This document shows positions 49,790 to 58,579 of a stretch of 64,000 bases of DNA, piece by piece. The notes below the pieces were generated by a model. The model had not been told where the DNA came from and did not search any database. It saw nothing but the letters and a program-made list of their open reading frames with translations. Source of the DNA: an uncultured Collinsella sp. (GTDB taxonomy: Bacteria; Actinomycetota; Coriobacteriia; Coriobacteriales; Coriobacteriaceae). The position numbers and the translations under genes are program-made. The stretch covers positions 1 to 64,000 of the forward strand of contig CANRSF010000008.1 of assembly GCA_947642445.1 (NCBI GenBank). Direction: 5' to 3'. Every line of letters begins with the position of its first letter. Positions within the stretch are counted from its first letter, which is position 1.

Positions 49790-51697
49790 CTAGAGCTCCT
49801 TTTGCAGATAGAGTCCATGGTCGTAAAAACCCAAATGACGATAGTACTCACGCGTGCCGATCGCGCTGATCACGTTGATGCGCGCATAGCCCGCGTCCCG
49901 CGCCATCTGGCACGCACGCTCCACCAGCGACCGCCCCAGTCCATGATGCTGAGCCGTCTGGCCTTGATCTCCCATGCGCGCCGCCATGCCGTACACGTGC
50001 ACCTCGCGAATCATCGCCTCGTCCGGCGCCGTCGGCAACTCGTCCGCATGCGCGGCAACAAACGCGCGATCGGGCAGCGACAGGCGCAAAAAACCCGCGA
50101 TTTTGCCCTGCGGCGTCACCCACTGCAAAAAGCGCTCGTGCGTCACCGGCGTCTCGTACGCCACGCCCTCGTCAAGGGTCAACTCGCCTAGGTCGGCGCC
50201 CGCCGTGCTAATCTCGCGATAGCGGATCTCACGCACCGTCGCACCGTCACCCCGAGCAGCCAGGCGGTTCTCGACGAGCTGACGCAGGTTGGGCTTCTTG
50301 TTGCCCACCATGATGTCATCGGAACTAAAGTCGCGAATCATGCGGCTGATGCGGCAGAACGCCGGCGTCACCACGATGTCATCGGCCAACACGTCGAGCA
50401 GTTCTTCCTCGGTATAGGGGCGCCACTCGCCACGCTCGTAACAGCCCACCAGACGCGAGCCCTCGATGAGCGCGCACGGGTAGACCTTGACCTCGTCGGG
50501 CATAAAGGCGCCCTCGGTCATAAAGCGCTCGTAGTCACGCTTGTCCCCCTCAGGCGTAGCACCCAACAAGTTGAGCATAAAGTGCGCGTGGATCTTAAAG
50601 CCAAACAGGCGCGCGAGCGAAAACGCCCGCTCGATCTGCGCCACCGAAATGCGGCGCTCGTTGATATCGAGCAGGTGCTGGTCAAGGCTTTGGATGCCCA
50701 TCTGTATCTTGGTGCAACCCAGGCGGCGGATGAGCGTGAGGGTCTGCGGCGTTACGGCATCGGGGCGCGTCTCGATAACGAGCCCCACCACGCGATGCTT
50801 CGCCGTCTCGTTAATGCGCTGCTGACGCTCGAGCTCCTCCATCGTTGCCGTCTGCCACTCGGTGACCTCGCCCCACGGCGTACCGGGGCCGTACAGACGA
50901 CGCACCGCACGGTTATAGCCGCCCACGGCAGCATCCACACGCCCCTGCTCGTCGGCAACGCCGCTCGCAAGCTCGGCCTCATCAGTCACAATGCCGGCAG
51001 CCCGATAGCGCTCGCGACGCTCCGCCACCACCGGCGGCAGCGCATCGGCGGGCGCGTCATCGAGCAGGCGCCCCGCCTCGGCGCGGCTGATGCCCGGACG
51101 CGCCAGCATGGGGTTGGCCGCCACGCCAGCGACGGCGTCGTCATTGAGCGCACGGAAAAGCTCCGACATAAACCACGTTTGATATCCTTGCGGATAGTCG
51201 CTCCAGGTACCACCGAGCACGATGAGCTCAATCTTATCGGTCGCATGTCCCATCTGCGAAAGCGCGGTCAGGCGAGCGCTCACCTGCAAATACGGATCAA
51301 AGCAATTTTGCTCCGCACGGGCGCATGCCGGCTCGGCGTGCAGATAGCTTTTAGGCATGCGCAGATCGTTGGGGCAAAACAGGCAATCGCCCGAGCACGA
51401 CCAGGGCTTGGTGATGACGGTAATGGTCGCTACGCCCGAAGCCGTGCGGCGCGGCTTCATGCGTAGCACCTGCAGCAGTTGACGCTCCAGCTCGGCATCG
51501 ACATTCCACCCAGCCCAACGAGCTGGTTCCTCACGTTTAACCCGCTGGTAAAACGGCAGCAGTCGGCGCTTGGCCAGATCGCGCTTATCGGCACCCTCGC
51601 GGCGCGCCTCGGCATGTATCAGTTTGACGAGTGCCTTGTCGTCTACAGTCTCGCCGCAACGCAGGGCCTCGAGTATGTTCAAGATAATCTGTTCCAT
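49790..51697 (-). CDS. elp3: Elp3-family tRNA U34 carboxymethyl transferase
   Basis: The 635-residue protein combines a radical-SAM domain and a C-terminal GNAT acetyltransferase, the Elp3 architecture that adds carboxymethyl groups to tRNA wobble uridine. The cluster motif is CSGDCLFC (CxxxCxxC), within ITKPWSCSGDCLFCPNDL. Further hallmarks are GGTWSDYPQGYQTWFM, KIQMGIQSLDQ and HFMLNLLG. The GNAT part is VHVYGMAARMGD, QHHGLGRSLVERACQMA, and ISAIGTREYYRHLGF. Bacterial single-gene Elp3 is less common than the MnmEG route. A TACAAT only six bases upstream of the ATG (51704-51709) suggests a leaderless or very short-leader transcript. Confidence 0.93.
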   Translation of the reverse strand: MEQIILNILEALRCGETVDDKALVKLIHAEARREGADKRDLAKRRLLPFYQRVKREEPARWAGWNVDAELERQLLQVLRMKPRRTASGVATITVITKPWSCSGDCLFCPNDLRMPKSYLHAEPACARAEQNCFDPYLQVSARLTALSQMGHATDKIELIVLGGTWSDYPQGYQTWFMSELFRALNDDAVAGVAANPMLARPGISRAEAGRLLDDAPADALPPVVAERRERYRAAGIVTDEAELASGVADEQGRVDAAVGGYNRAVRRLYGPGTPWGEVTEWQTATMEELERQQRINETAKHRVVGLVIETRPDAVTPQTLTLIRRLGCTKIQMGIQSLDQHLLDINERRISVAQIERAFSLARLFGFKIHAHFMLNLLGATPEGDKRDYERFMTEGAFMPDEVKVYPCALIEGSRLVGCYERGEWRPYTEEELLDVLADDIVVTPAFCRISRMIRDFSSDDIMVGNKKPNLRQLVENRLAARGDGATVREIRYREISTAGADLGELTLDEGVAYETPVTHERFLQWVTPQGKIAGFLRLSLPDRAFVAAHADELPTAPDEAMIREVHVYGMAARMGDQGQTAQHHGLGRSLVERACQMARDAGYARINVISAIGTREYYRHLGFYDHGLYLQKEL

Positions 51698-51703
51698 GTC
51701 CCC

Positions 51704-51709
51704 ATTGTA
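51704..51709 (-). promoter_or_regulatory. elp3 -10 box, leaderless candidate
   Basis: TACAAT on the minus strand ends six bases before the elp3 ATG (GGGGAC between). Transcription would begin at or near the ATG. Read-through from the XRE-DUF4097 unit past the hairpin at 51718-51747 is an alternative. Confidence 0.4.
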
Positions 51710-51717
51710 AAGGCAAA

Positions 51718-51747
51718 GGCGCCGAAGCCCGTCACGGCTCCGGCGCC
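51718..51747 (-). terminator. Terminator of the XRE-DUF4097 operon
   Basis: GGCGCCG pairs with CGGCGCC across a nested AGCC/GGCT stem. On the minus strand it is followed by TTTGCCTTT, a moderate U tract. It begins 48 bases after the DUF4097 stop. Confidence 0.75.
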
Positions 51748-51794
51748 TCCATCAAAGAGCATGCCTATATGCACCGACCTCCGAAAACCGCATG

Positions 51795-52691
51795 TCACTC
51801 CGGATCGAACGACATGTCGCCCGAACCGACCTTAAAACGATACGTGGCAGACTTATCACCGTTGTCGAATTCAAGATTCAATATGGTCTCGCCATCGTAG
51901 CCAAGCGGAAGGAAATCGCTCTCGAAGTCACCGCTGCCCACGGTGAGGCTCGCCTTAAAGCCCGTAGAGTTCGGAACCGTTATCTCCACATCGCCCGAGT
52001 CCACGCTTACGTCCATAGACTTCGCGGGGGCCTGGTAGAGCTCGAACGTCACATCGCCCGAACCTACCTTGGCATTCAGGGTGTCGGTTACAGTACCCGC
52101 AAACTCGATGTCTCCCGAGTCCAAAGTCAAGTTGAGGTCATGACACGCAATGTCCGTGACCGTCAGATCGCCCGATCCTACATTCGCTGTAATGCCCACC
52201 ATGTTATCGGCAACTTCGCGCGGCAGTTCGACGGTAACCGTGCGGTCAATGGCGCGCTCGTCATCGCAATCGAACTGGCGAATCTTGAGCGCAGAACCCT
52301 TAACCACGGCCAGATTCTGGGTTGCCGCATCGTAAGCAGCTACTCCTTTTGCGACGCAGCCACTCTCGATGACACGTACCGGCCCGTCGGAGACGCACTT
52401 GACCTCAACCGTCCCCGACGTAACATCCAAATCAAGGGACTGAAATGAATCGGCATCAAAGGTCGCGCTCGAAAGCTGCCGAGGCTGAGCGGAGTAATTA
52501 CCGCCATTCAAAAGATCGTCTTTGTCGTCCTCATGGTCCACACCAGACAAGCCAGATGCGATATCGCCGAGACCCCACGGGCCATCGTAGTGAATCAATG
52601 TCCGCGAAGCGCCAAAGACGAGTCCGATGATAAGCACGAAGGCTCCGATGCCAACGATCAGGCGCACCTTCGATTCATGCGAAAGCCTCAT
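51795..52691 (-). CDS. DUF4097 beta-helix membrane-anchored protein
   Basis: A 298-residue protein with an N-terminal membrane helix (LIVGIGAFVLIIGLVFGAS) and an extracellular beta-repeat domain with recurring SGD units: NVGSGDLTV, LDSGDIEFAG, KVGSGDVTF, VDSGDVEIT, TVGSGDFESD, KVGSGDMSF. This is the DUF4097 adhesin-like beta-helix, of unknown precise function. The start ATGA overlaps the XRE gene stop by four bases. It may be the effector or sensor of that regulator. Confidence 0.9.
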   Translation of the reverse strand: MRLSHESKVRLIVGIGAFVLIIGLVFGASRTLIHYDGPWGLGDIASGLSGVDHEDDKDDLLNGGNYSAQPRQLSSATFDADSFQSLDLDVTSGTVEVKCVSDGPVRVIESGCVAKGVAAYDAATQNLAVVKGSALKIRQFDCDDERAIDRTVTVELPREVADNMVGITANVGSGDLTVTDIACHDLNLTLDSGDIEFAGTVTDTLNAKVGSGDVTFELYQAPAKSMDVSVDSGDVEITVPNSTGFKASLTVGSGDFESDFLPLGYDGETILNLEFDNGDKSATYRFKVGSGDMSFDPE

Positions 52692-53407
52692 CGTTCATCA
52701 CCCTCTTTGCTATCCGGATCGGCAGGGACCGGAGCAGCAGCGTCAGCATCAACCGCAGCGGAAACATCCTGAGTCCCAGCTGCCACCGTTGCCGGACCAA
52801 CCTGAATATCCCCGCGCGCCCAATCGCCATCGAGCGCACGCGCCACCCAGTGATAGATGGGGATCGTAAAGAAAATCAGCGCGGCAAAGGGGCCGGCGCC
52901 AAACAGGAACATCAGCAAAAAGAACAGCAGCCAGCACACGGCCCAGTACGGGAACGACTGGAACGGACCTTTCACCGGAGTCGAGCCAGCTGCGCCGCCA
53001 CTCGTCACCTGCGCCGTAGCGGCATTGGCGGCCTGCGCACTCCAGCTTGCCGCTTGCGCCGCCTTGGCGGCGGCATCACTCGCCTGCGTTGCCGCCTCGG
53101 TAGCACGTGCCGCTGCCTCATGGGTACGGGCGCGCTCCGCTGCCTCGGCCTCGCGCTGACGGGCGCGGTCCTCGTTCTCAAACTCGATATCATCCTCGAT
53201 CTCGTCACTCGGATTGAGGAGCTCGTCCAAACTCACGCCATAGAGTTTGGCGAGCGAGATCAGGTTCTCGGTATCGGGCGAACTCTCCGCGCGCTCCCAT
53301 TTACTGACCGCCTGGCGCGACAGTCCCAGCTTTCGCGCCAGCCCTTCTTGGCTAAAGCCTTTGCTGCGGCGAAGGTCGGCGAGCCGCTGTGCAGTTTCTA
53401 CATTCAT
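52688..53407 (-). CDS. XRE-family transcriptional regulator with membrane tail
   Basis: The 239-residue protein starts with an HTH_3 domain: AQRLADLRRSKGFSQEGLARKLGLSRQAVSKWERAESSPD is split over residues 6-45 and gives a classic helix-turn-helix. Next is an acidic segment (DEIEDDIEFEN), then an Ala-rich coiled region (about residues 95-135), and finally two hydrophobic stretches (YWAVCWLLFFLLMFLF and FAALIFFTIPI). It is therefore a membrane-tethered DNA-binding protein, cotranscribed with the DUF4097 protein. The ATG has AGGAGGA upstream. Confidence 0.87.
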   Translation of the reverse strand: MNVETAQRLADLRRSKGFSQEGLARKLGLSRQAVSKWERAESSPDTENLISLAKLYGVSLDELLNPSDEIEDDIEFENEDRARQREAEAAERARTHEAAARATEAATQASDAAAKAAQAASWSAQAANAATAQVTSGGAAGSTPVKGPFQSFPYWAVCWLLFFLLMFLFGAGPFAALIFFTIPIYHWVARALDGDWARGDIQVGPATVAAGTQDVSAAVDADAAAPVPADPDSKEGDER

Positions 53408-53675
53408 GGTTCCTCCTATGTGATGCCAGCCGTGCCGCCGGACCGTTTTTTGTTCTTAAGGCGCCTTGCACAGTTAAAAATCTATCCGCCACCGCCAAAA
53501 GCATGCCACCTATTCTAGTGAGATTTTTGACAACCGGCGGTTGCGGGTGCATATGAGCTGCGGAAATGTGTCCAAACAAAGCAATGACCCGCAGCTCGGT
53601 TGTCCCCGTTGCGGCGTTAACGGTAGTATGGTCGTACTGTTTATTCCGCACCGCCAACGGAGGGAGTCCCGCGCC

Positions 53676-54548
53676 GTGAACCGCGATTTCGCCTCATCGC
53701 TCATTCAGCTCAACAATACGTTCTATCGCGAGCACTCCGCCTCCTTCTCCGATACGCGCCAGGCACCGTGGCCCGGCTGGGTACGCACCATGGACATAGC
53801 GCTCGAGCAGCTCGACGTCGCCACGATCGAGCATCCCGTCCGCGTCTTCGATCTCGCCTGCGGCAATATGCGATTCGAGAACTTTGCCGCCGGCGGCGCA
53901 CTTGCCGCCAAGGGCGTCGACGGCGCAAACCCCTCGGCAGACGCCAGCTGCCCCTTCGAGTTCTATGGCGTCGACTCGTGCCAAGACCTGGCCATCGATG
54001 CACATGGCCACGCGCTGCGCATTCCCAACCTGCACTTCCAGGAACTCGATGTGCTCGACGCCCTCATGAGGCTCAACCCCGCCGAGACGCCCGATACGCT
54101 CTTTGACGCCCCGCTCGCCGACATCTCGGTCTGCTTTGGCTTTATGCACCACGTGCCGTCGTGCGAGTACCGCGTACGCGTGCTCGACGCCCTGGTACGC
54201 CAGACGCGCCCGGGCGGCATTATCGCCATCAGCTTTTGGGAGTTTATGAACGACGAGCGCATGGCGCGCAAGGCCGTTCGCGCCGAGGCCCGCGCCGAGC
54301 TCGCCCCACCGTTTGAGGGATACGATTCCGCACAGTTCGAGGCCGGCGACCACCTCATTGGCTGGCAAAACGACCGCCACGCCTACCGCTATTGCCATCA
54401 CTTTGACGATCAGCAGATCACCGACCTGGTGCGCGGCGTCCGTACGTTCTACAAGAGCGGCGAGGTCCCCGTGCGCGAGCTTGAGCGCTTCCATGCCGAC
54501 GGTCGCAGCGGCGATCTCAACCGCTATGTGATTCTCAAGCGCCTGTAG
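53676..54548 (+). CDS. Class I SAM-dependent methyltransferase
   Basis: The 290-residue protein has a Rossmann methyltransferase core: RVFDLACGNMRFENFA as the SAM motif, FYGVDSC, NLHFQELDVLDALM, ISVCFGFMHHVPSCEYR, and a RPGGIIAISFWEF strand. Substrate unknown. The start is GTG at 53676, favoured by GGAGGGAG ten bases upstream; the open frame extends to a TTG at 53541 without similarity. It is divergent from the XRE gene, and a TTGACA (53527-53532) with weak CATATG may be its promoter. trmB follows after 118 bases. Confidence 0.84.
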   Translation: MNRDFASSLIQLNNTFYREHSASFSDTRQAPWPGWVRTMDIALEQLDVATIEHPVRVFDLACGNMRFENFAAGGALAAKGVDGANPSADASCPFEFYGVDSCQDLAIDAHGHALRIPNLHFQELDVLDALMRLNPAETPDTLFDAPLADISVCFGFMHHVPSCEYRVRVLDALVRQTRPGGIIAISFWEFMNDERMARKAVRAEARAELAPPFEGYDSAQFEAGDHLIGWQNDRHAYRYCHHFDDQQITDLVRGVRTFYKSGEVPVRELERFHADGRSGDLNRYVILKRL

Positions 54549-54666
54549 GTATCGGCGACTCGCCGCCGAGCCGCACCGCATCTTTCGGGCAAACCATGCC
54601 CACCTTCTTCCAACGCATTGCCGAAACGCGCAGCCATGCGTTTCGCATTTATGACCAAGGAGCCTC

Positions 54667-55506
54667 ATGGGAGCCGTCCACGTTCGCACGCCTAAGAACT
54701 TTGTACTCGAGGAGCGCCTGGAGCGCTACGCCGATGCGATTGAGACGAACCCCGAGGCCTATGTCGGAGATTGGCGCGCGACTTGCGCGCCAGTTGGCAG
54801 CAAGCCTTTCGAACACCTGCACCTGGATCTTGGCTGCGGCAAGGGAACCTACCTTGTAGAGCGCGCGGTCAACGAGCCAAACACGCTCTTTATCGGTATG
54901 GACCAGGAGCCCATCTGCATCGCCTATGCCGCGCAGAAAATCTGCGAGCAGGAACTGACCAACGCACTCGTCCTGCCCCGAGGCGCTGCATCGCTGCCGC
55001 AGCTGTTTGCCGCAGGCGAGCTCGATGCCATCACCATCAACTTTCCCACGCCGCAGCCCAAGGCCAAATACGCCAAAAAACGACTCGTCCATGTCGACCA
55101 TTTGATGCTCTACCGCCCGCTCTTTGCAGCCGGCGCCACCGTCACGCTGCGCACCGACAGCAAGCCACTACGCGACTACGCCCTGGGGCAGTTTGCCGCG
55201 GCCGGCTACGACACGCTGTGGGCAAGTGACGACGTCCGTCGCGACCATCCCGAGCACCCCGAGACCGAATACGAATGCCGCACGCGCGAGATGGGTGCCG
55301 TCGTCTATGGCATCTGCGCCACGCCCGGTGCGCTGCCAACCGACGAACAGCTCACGGCGGGCCGCGTGCAGGAACAAAGTCTTGCCTGCTACCTACCCAA
55401 TAACCTCGATGAGCTCACCTATGTACCTCTGGGCATGGAAGAGGCCGTCGAGAACTTTAGAAACCGCGCCCGCAAAGGCAAAAAGCGCCTTCCGCAGGAG
55501 TCATAG
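54667..55506 (+). CDS. trmB: tRNA (guanine-N7-)-methyltransferase TrmB, variant motif
   Basis: TrmB methylates G46 of tRNA. The 279-residue protein has LDLGCGKGTYLVERAV as the SAM loop, FIGMDQEPICIAYAA, and a region equivalent to the catalytic motif: INFPTPQPK, then KAKYAKKRLVHVDHL. In typical TrmB this reads NFPDPWPKKRHxKRRL, so the acidic PDPW element is replaced by PTPQ, while the KxxxxKRL part persists. Length is longer than the usual 210-240 due to a C-terminal tail (RNRARKGKKRLPQES). AAGGAG precedes the ATG. Enzymatic competence is uncertain. Confidence 0.82.
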   Translation: MGAVHVRTPKNFVLEERLERYADAIETNPEAYVGDWRATCAPVGSKPFEHLHLDLGCGKGTYLVERAVNEPNTLFIGMDQEPICIAYAAQKICEQELTNALVLPRGAASLPQLFAAGELDAITINFPTPQPKAKYAKKRLVHVDHLMLYRPLFAAGATVTLRTDSKPLRDYALGQFAAAGYDTLWASDDVRRDHPEHPETEYECRTREMGAVVYGICATPGALPTDEQLTAGRVQEQSLACYLPNNLDELTYVPLGMEEAVENFRNRARKGKKRLPQES

Positions 55507-55572
55507 GGGCTTTTGGCGGTCGCTACGCCAGCGAGCAAGCACAAATAGGCACCGATGAACGACCCTCAAACC

Positions 55573-55693
55573 TAAGTGAGTAGACTTTTTTGCAATAGCC
55601 AAGCACAACCCGCATAGGAAGAAATAAAACCGCAGGTAGAGCCCTTGCGCAAAAGTCATGTGCTCGCGATATTGCAAAAAGTCTACTCACTTA
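55573..55693. mobile_element. 121-bp MITE-like element with 24-25-bp terminal inverted repeats
   Basis: The left end 55573-55597 (TAAGTGAGTAGACTTTTTT then GCAATA) is repeated in inverted form at 55670-55693 with a single-base T-tract difference. The 70-bp centre is non-coding. Both ends lie on TA, consistent with an IS630/Tc1-type target duplication. It sits in the 312-bp gap between trmB and the Ski2-like helicase. The arms could also serve as a bidirectional terminator for the flanking genes. Confidence 0.65.
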
Positions 55694-55818
55694 GCTGACA
55701 ACTGCACCAAACGGCTGAGCAGAACGCCCATTTCCTGCATTTTCTTTCGCGCTGGCGCCCCGCACCGCCGCTACGCCATAATGGATGGCGGACAAACGGC
55801 GAGAGAAAGTACCCCCAC

Positions 55819-58500
55819 ATGGCACAGACCACGATAGATACCGCCGCCAGCACCGTCTCTGGCGCCGGCGCCGCCAGCTCATTCTCGGGCGGCACGGGAA
55901 CCGAAGCCGAATTCGGCTCACTCGGTGCGCTCTCCCCCACCTGGTGGGAGCCCGAGGACGGCAGCGAGCCCGAACCGTGGCTCACGCCCGACCAGGCCTT
56001 CGAGCGCTTCTTTGAATGGACGAGCAATCGCGGTATTGAGCTGTGGGACCACCAAGAAGAGGCCCTCATGGATCTAGCCGCCGGCGATCACGTCATTCTG
56101 GGCACGCCGACCGGCTCGGGCAAGTCGCTTGTCGCGCTAGGTATGCTCTTTATGGGCATGGCGCAGGGCAAGCGCTGCTACTACACGGCTCCTATCAAGG
56201 CTCTGGTCAGCGAGAAGTTTTTCGACTTGGTGCAGGTGCTCGGCCGCGATAACGTCGGTATGATCACCGGCGACACGCATATCAACACCAAGGCGCCCGT
56301 CATCTGCTGCACGGCAGAGATCCTTGCCAACGACGCACTGCGCGAGGGCGAAGATGCCGATGTTGGCTGCGTCGCCATGGACGAGTTCCACTACTTTGCC
56401 GACCCTGATCGCGGTTGGGCCTGGCAGGTGCCGCTGCTCACCCTGCCTCACACGCAATTCATGCTCATGAGCGCCACGCTCGGCGATGTCACCGCGATTG
56501 CCGCCTCACTCGAGGAACACACCGGCGCTACCTGCGACTTGGTCGTCGATGCCCCACGCCCTGTGCCGCTGAGCTACGACTATGTGACGACCTCCCTCGA
56601 GGGCACCGTCGAGCTCGCGATGCGCCGCGGCGAGGCCCCGCTCTACATCGTGCACTTTAGCCAGGATGCCGCCCTTGCGACGGCACAGTCGCTCGCCAAT
56701 TTTGGCATCGCCAGCAAGGAGCAGCGCGAAGCCATCAAAGAAGCGGCAAAGGGAACGAGCTTCTCGACGGCCTTCGGCAAGATCCTCAAGCGTTTGCTCG
56801 GCTGCGGCGTCGGCGTGCACCACGCCGGTATGCTGCCGCGCTATCGCCTGCTGGTCGAGCGCCTGGCGCAGCAGGGCCTACTGCCCGTCATTTGCGGCAC
56901 CGACACACTCGGCGTCGGCATCAACGTGCCCATCCACACCGTGGTCCTCACCGCGCTCACAAAGTTCGACGGCTACAAGATGCGTCGCCTGCGCGCCCGC
57001 GAGTTCCATCAGATTGCCGGTCGCGCCGGCCGCTCGGGCTTCGATACCGAGGGCATGGTGATTGCCGAGGCACCCGAGCACGAGATCGAGAACGCCAAGC
57101 TCATGGCCAAGGCGGGCGACGACCCCAAAAAACTCCGCAAGATTAAAAAGAAGAAGGCCCCCGAGGGCTTTGTCACCTGGAACAAGCAGACCTTTGAGCG
57201 CCTGATCGAGACGCAGCCCGAAACGCTCAAGCCGCGCCTGCGCATCACACACTCCATGGTGATTAGCGTGGTCGAGCAGGGCGGCGATGCCCGAGCCCGC
57301 GTACACGACCTCATCGAGACGAGTCTGCAGACCCCTGAGGAAAAGGCAAATCTCGAGGTTCGTGCCGACGAGATCTTCGCCACGCTCATCGATTCCGGCG
57401 TCGTCGTTCGCACCGAAGTGCCGCCCGCACCCGACGCTCCGGCTGACGCCGCGCCGGACATCGACTACGCGCTGACGGTCGACCTGCCCGAGGACTTTGC
57501 GCTCGACCAGCCGCTCTCGCCGTTTTTGCTTGCCGCGCTGGAGTTGCTCGATCCCGAGAGCGAGACCTATACCATGGACCTCATCTCGATGGTCGAGGCA
57601 ACGCTCGAGGATCCCAAGCAAGTGCTGCGCGCTCAGGAGCGCGCAGCGCGCGACCGCACGATGGCCGAAATGAAGGCTGACGGCATCGAGTATGAGGAAC
57701 GCCTGGAGCGCATCCAGGACGTCACGTACGAAAAGCCGCTCGAGGACTTGCTCGACGCCGCCTTTGACAAGTACTGCCAGGAAGTACCCTGGGCAAACGA
57801 CTACCAACCCTCTCCCAAGAGCGTTCTGCGCGATATGCTGGAAAGCGCGAGCGATTTTAAGGGCTACATTCAAAAGCTCGGCATCGCCCGCTCCGAGGGT
57901 ATTTTGCTGCGCTACCTGGCAGAGGCTTACCGTTCACTCGACCGCACCGTGCCCATCGAGAAGCGCGACGAGCGCCTGCGCGACATTATCTCGTGGCTGG
58001 GCTTTGTGGTGCGCTCGGTGGACTCGAGCCTGGTGGACGAATGGGAGAACGCCGGCAACCCGGCAGCCCTCGACGCCGCGCCGCCGCAGGGCATCGACGA
58101 GGTCGTTGCGGACCGTCGCGGCTGCACGCTGTTGGTGCGCAACGCGCTCTTCCGCCGCGTGACTCTTGCCGCCCGCGAGCATGTGCGCGACCTGGGCGAA
58201 CTCGACGACGACTGGGGCATGAGCGAGATCCGCTGGCAAAAGGCTCTCGATGCCTACCATGAACAACACGAGGAGATCCTCACCGACGGAGATGCCCGCA
58301 GCGCCGCGATGTTTTCCATCGACGAGTCCGACGAGAAGACCGCGCACGTATGGCACGTGCACCAGATCTTTGCCGACGAGGATGGCGACCACGACTTTGG
58401 CATCATGGGCGATGTCGATCTGGACGCCACGCAGGACGGCGGCGAGGTCATCTTCAAAAACTACCGTGTCGGCTTTATCGAGGACCTGCTCGAGGACTAG
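55819..58500 (+). CDS. Ski2-like DEAD/DEAH helicase with DUF3516
   Basis: The 893-residue protein is an SF2 helicase: LGTPTGSGKSLVALG as Walker A, APIKALVSEKF, DEFHYF (motif II DEFH), LMSATLGD, HHAGMLPRYR, TDTLGVGINVPIHTV and QIAGRAGRSG. A large C-terminal region (about residues 440-893) has helical and acidic segments, including KIKKKKAPEGF and a conserved IISWLGFVVRSVDSSL, characteristic of the DUF3516 group found in actinobacteria. It probably acts on RNA. The first 45 residues are low-complexity Ala/Ser/Gly. A strong terminator follows. Confidence 0.9.
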   Translation: MAQTTIDTAASTVSGAGAASSFSGGTGTEAEFGSLGALSPTWWEPEDGSEPEPWLTPDQAFERFFEWTSNRGIELWDHQEEALMDLAAGDHVILGTPTGSGKSLVALGMLFMGMAQGKRCYYTAPIKALVSEKFFDLVQVLGRDNVGMITGDTHINTKAPVICCTAEILANDALREGEDADVGCVAMDEFHYFADPDRGWAWQVPLLTLPHTQFMLMSATLGDVTAIAASLEEHTGATCDLVVDAPRPVPLSYDYVTTSLEGTVELAMRRGEAPLYIVHFSQDAALATAQSLANFGIASKEQREAIKEAAKGTSFSTAFGKILKRLLGCGVGVHHAGMLPRYRLLVERLAQQGLLPVICGTDTLGVGINVPIHTVVLTALTKFDGYKMRRLRAREFHQIAGRAGRSGFDTEGMVIAEAPEHEIENAKLMAKAGDDPKKLRKIKKKKAPEGFVTWNKQTFERLIETQPETLKPRLRITHSMVISVVEQGGDARARVHDLIETSLQTPEEKANLEVRADEIFATLIDSGVVVRTEVPPAPDAPADAAPDIDYALTVDLPEDFALDQPLSPFLLAALELLDPESETYTMDLISMVEATLEDPKQVLRAQERAARDRTMAEMKADGIEYEERLERIQDVTYEKPLEDLLDAAFDKYCQEVPWANDYQPSPKSVLRDMLESASDFKGYIQKLGIARSEGILLRYLAEAYRSLDRTVPIEKRDERLRDIISWLGFVVRSVDSSLVDEWENAGNPAALDAAPPQGIDEVVADRRGCTLLVRNALFRRVTLAAREHVRDLGELDDDWGMSEIRWQKALDAYHEQHEEILTDGDARSAAMFSIDESDEKTAHVWHVHQIFADEDGDHDFGIMGDVDLDATQDGGEVIFKNYRVGFIEDLLED

Positions 58501-58522
58501 CCGAACAGAATGGGACGAAACG

Positions 58523-58565
58523 AAGCGGGGTCGCTGGCAACATCGCCAGCGACCCCGCTTTTGCA
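58523..58565 (+). terminator. Terminator of the Ski2-like gene
   Basis: AAGCGGGGTCGCTGGC pairs perfectly with GCCAGCGACCCCGCTT across a six-base loop, then TTTTGC. It lies 23 bases after the stop, and could also serve the convergent DUF2130 gene. Confidence 0.9.
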
Positions 58566-58579
58566 CTATCCGCTATGCC

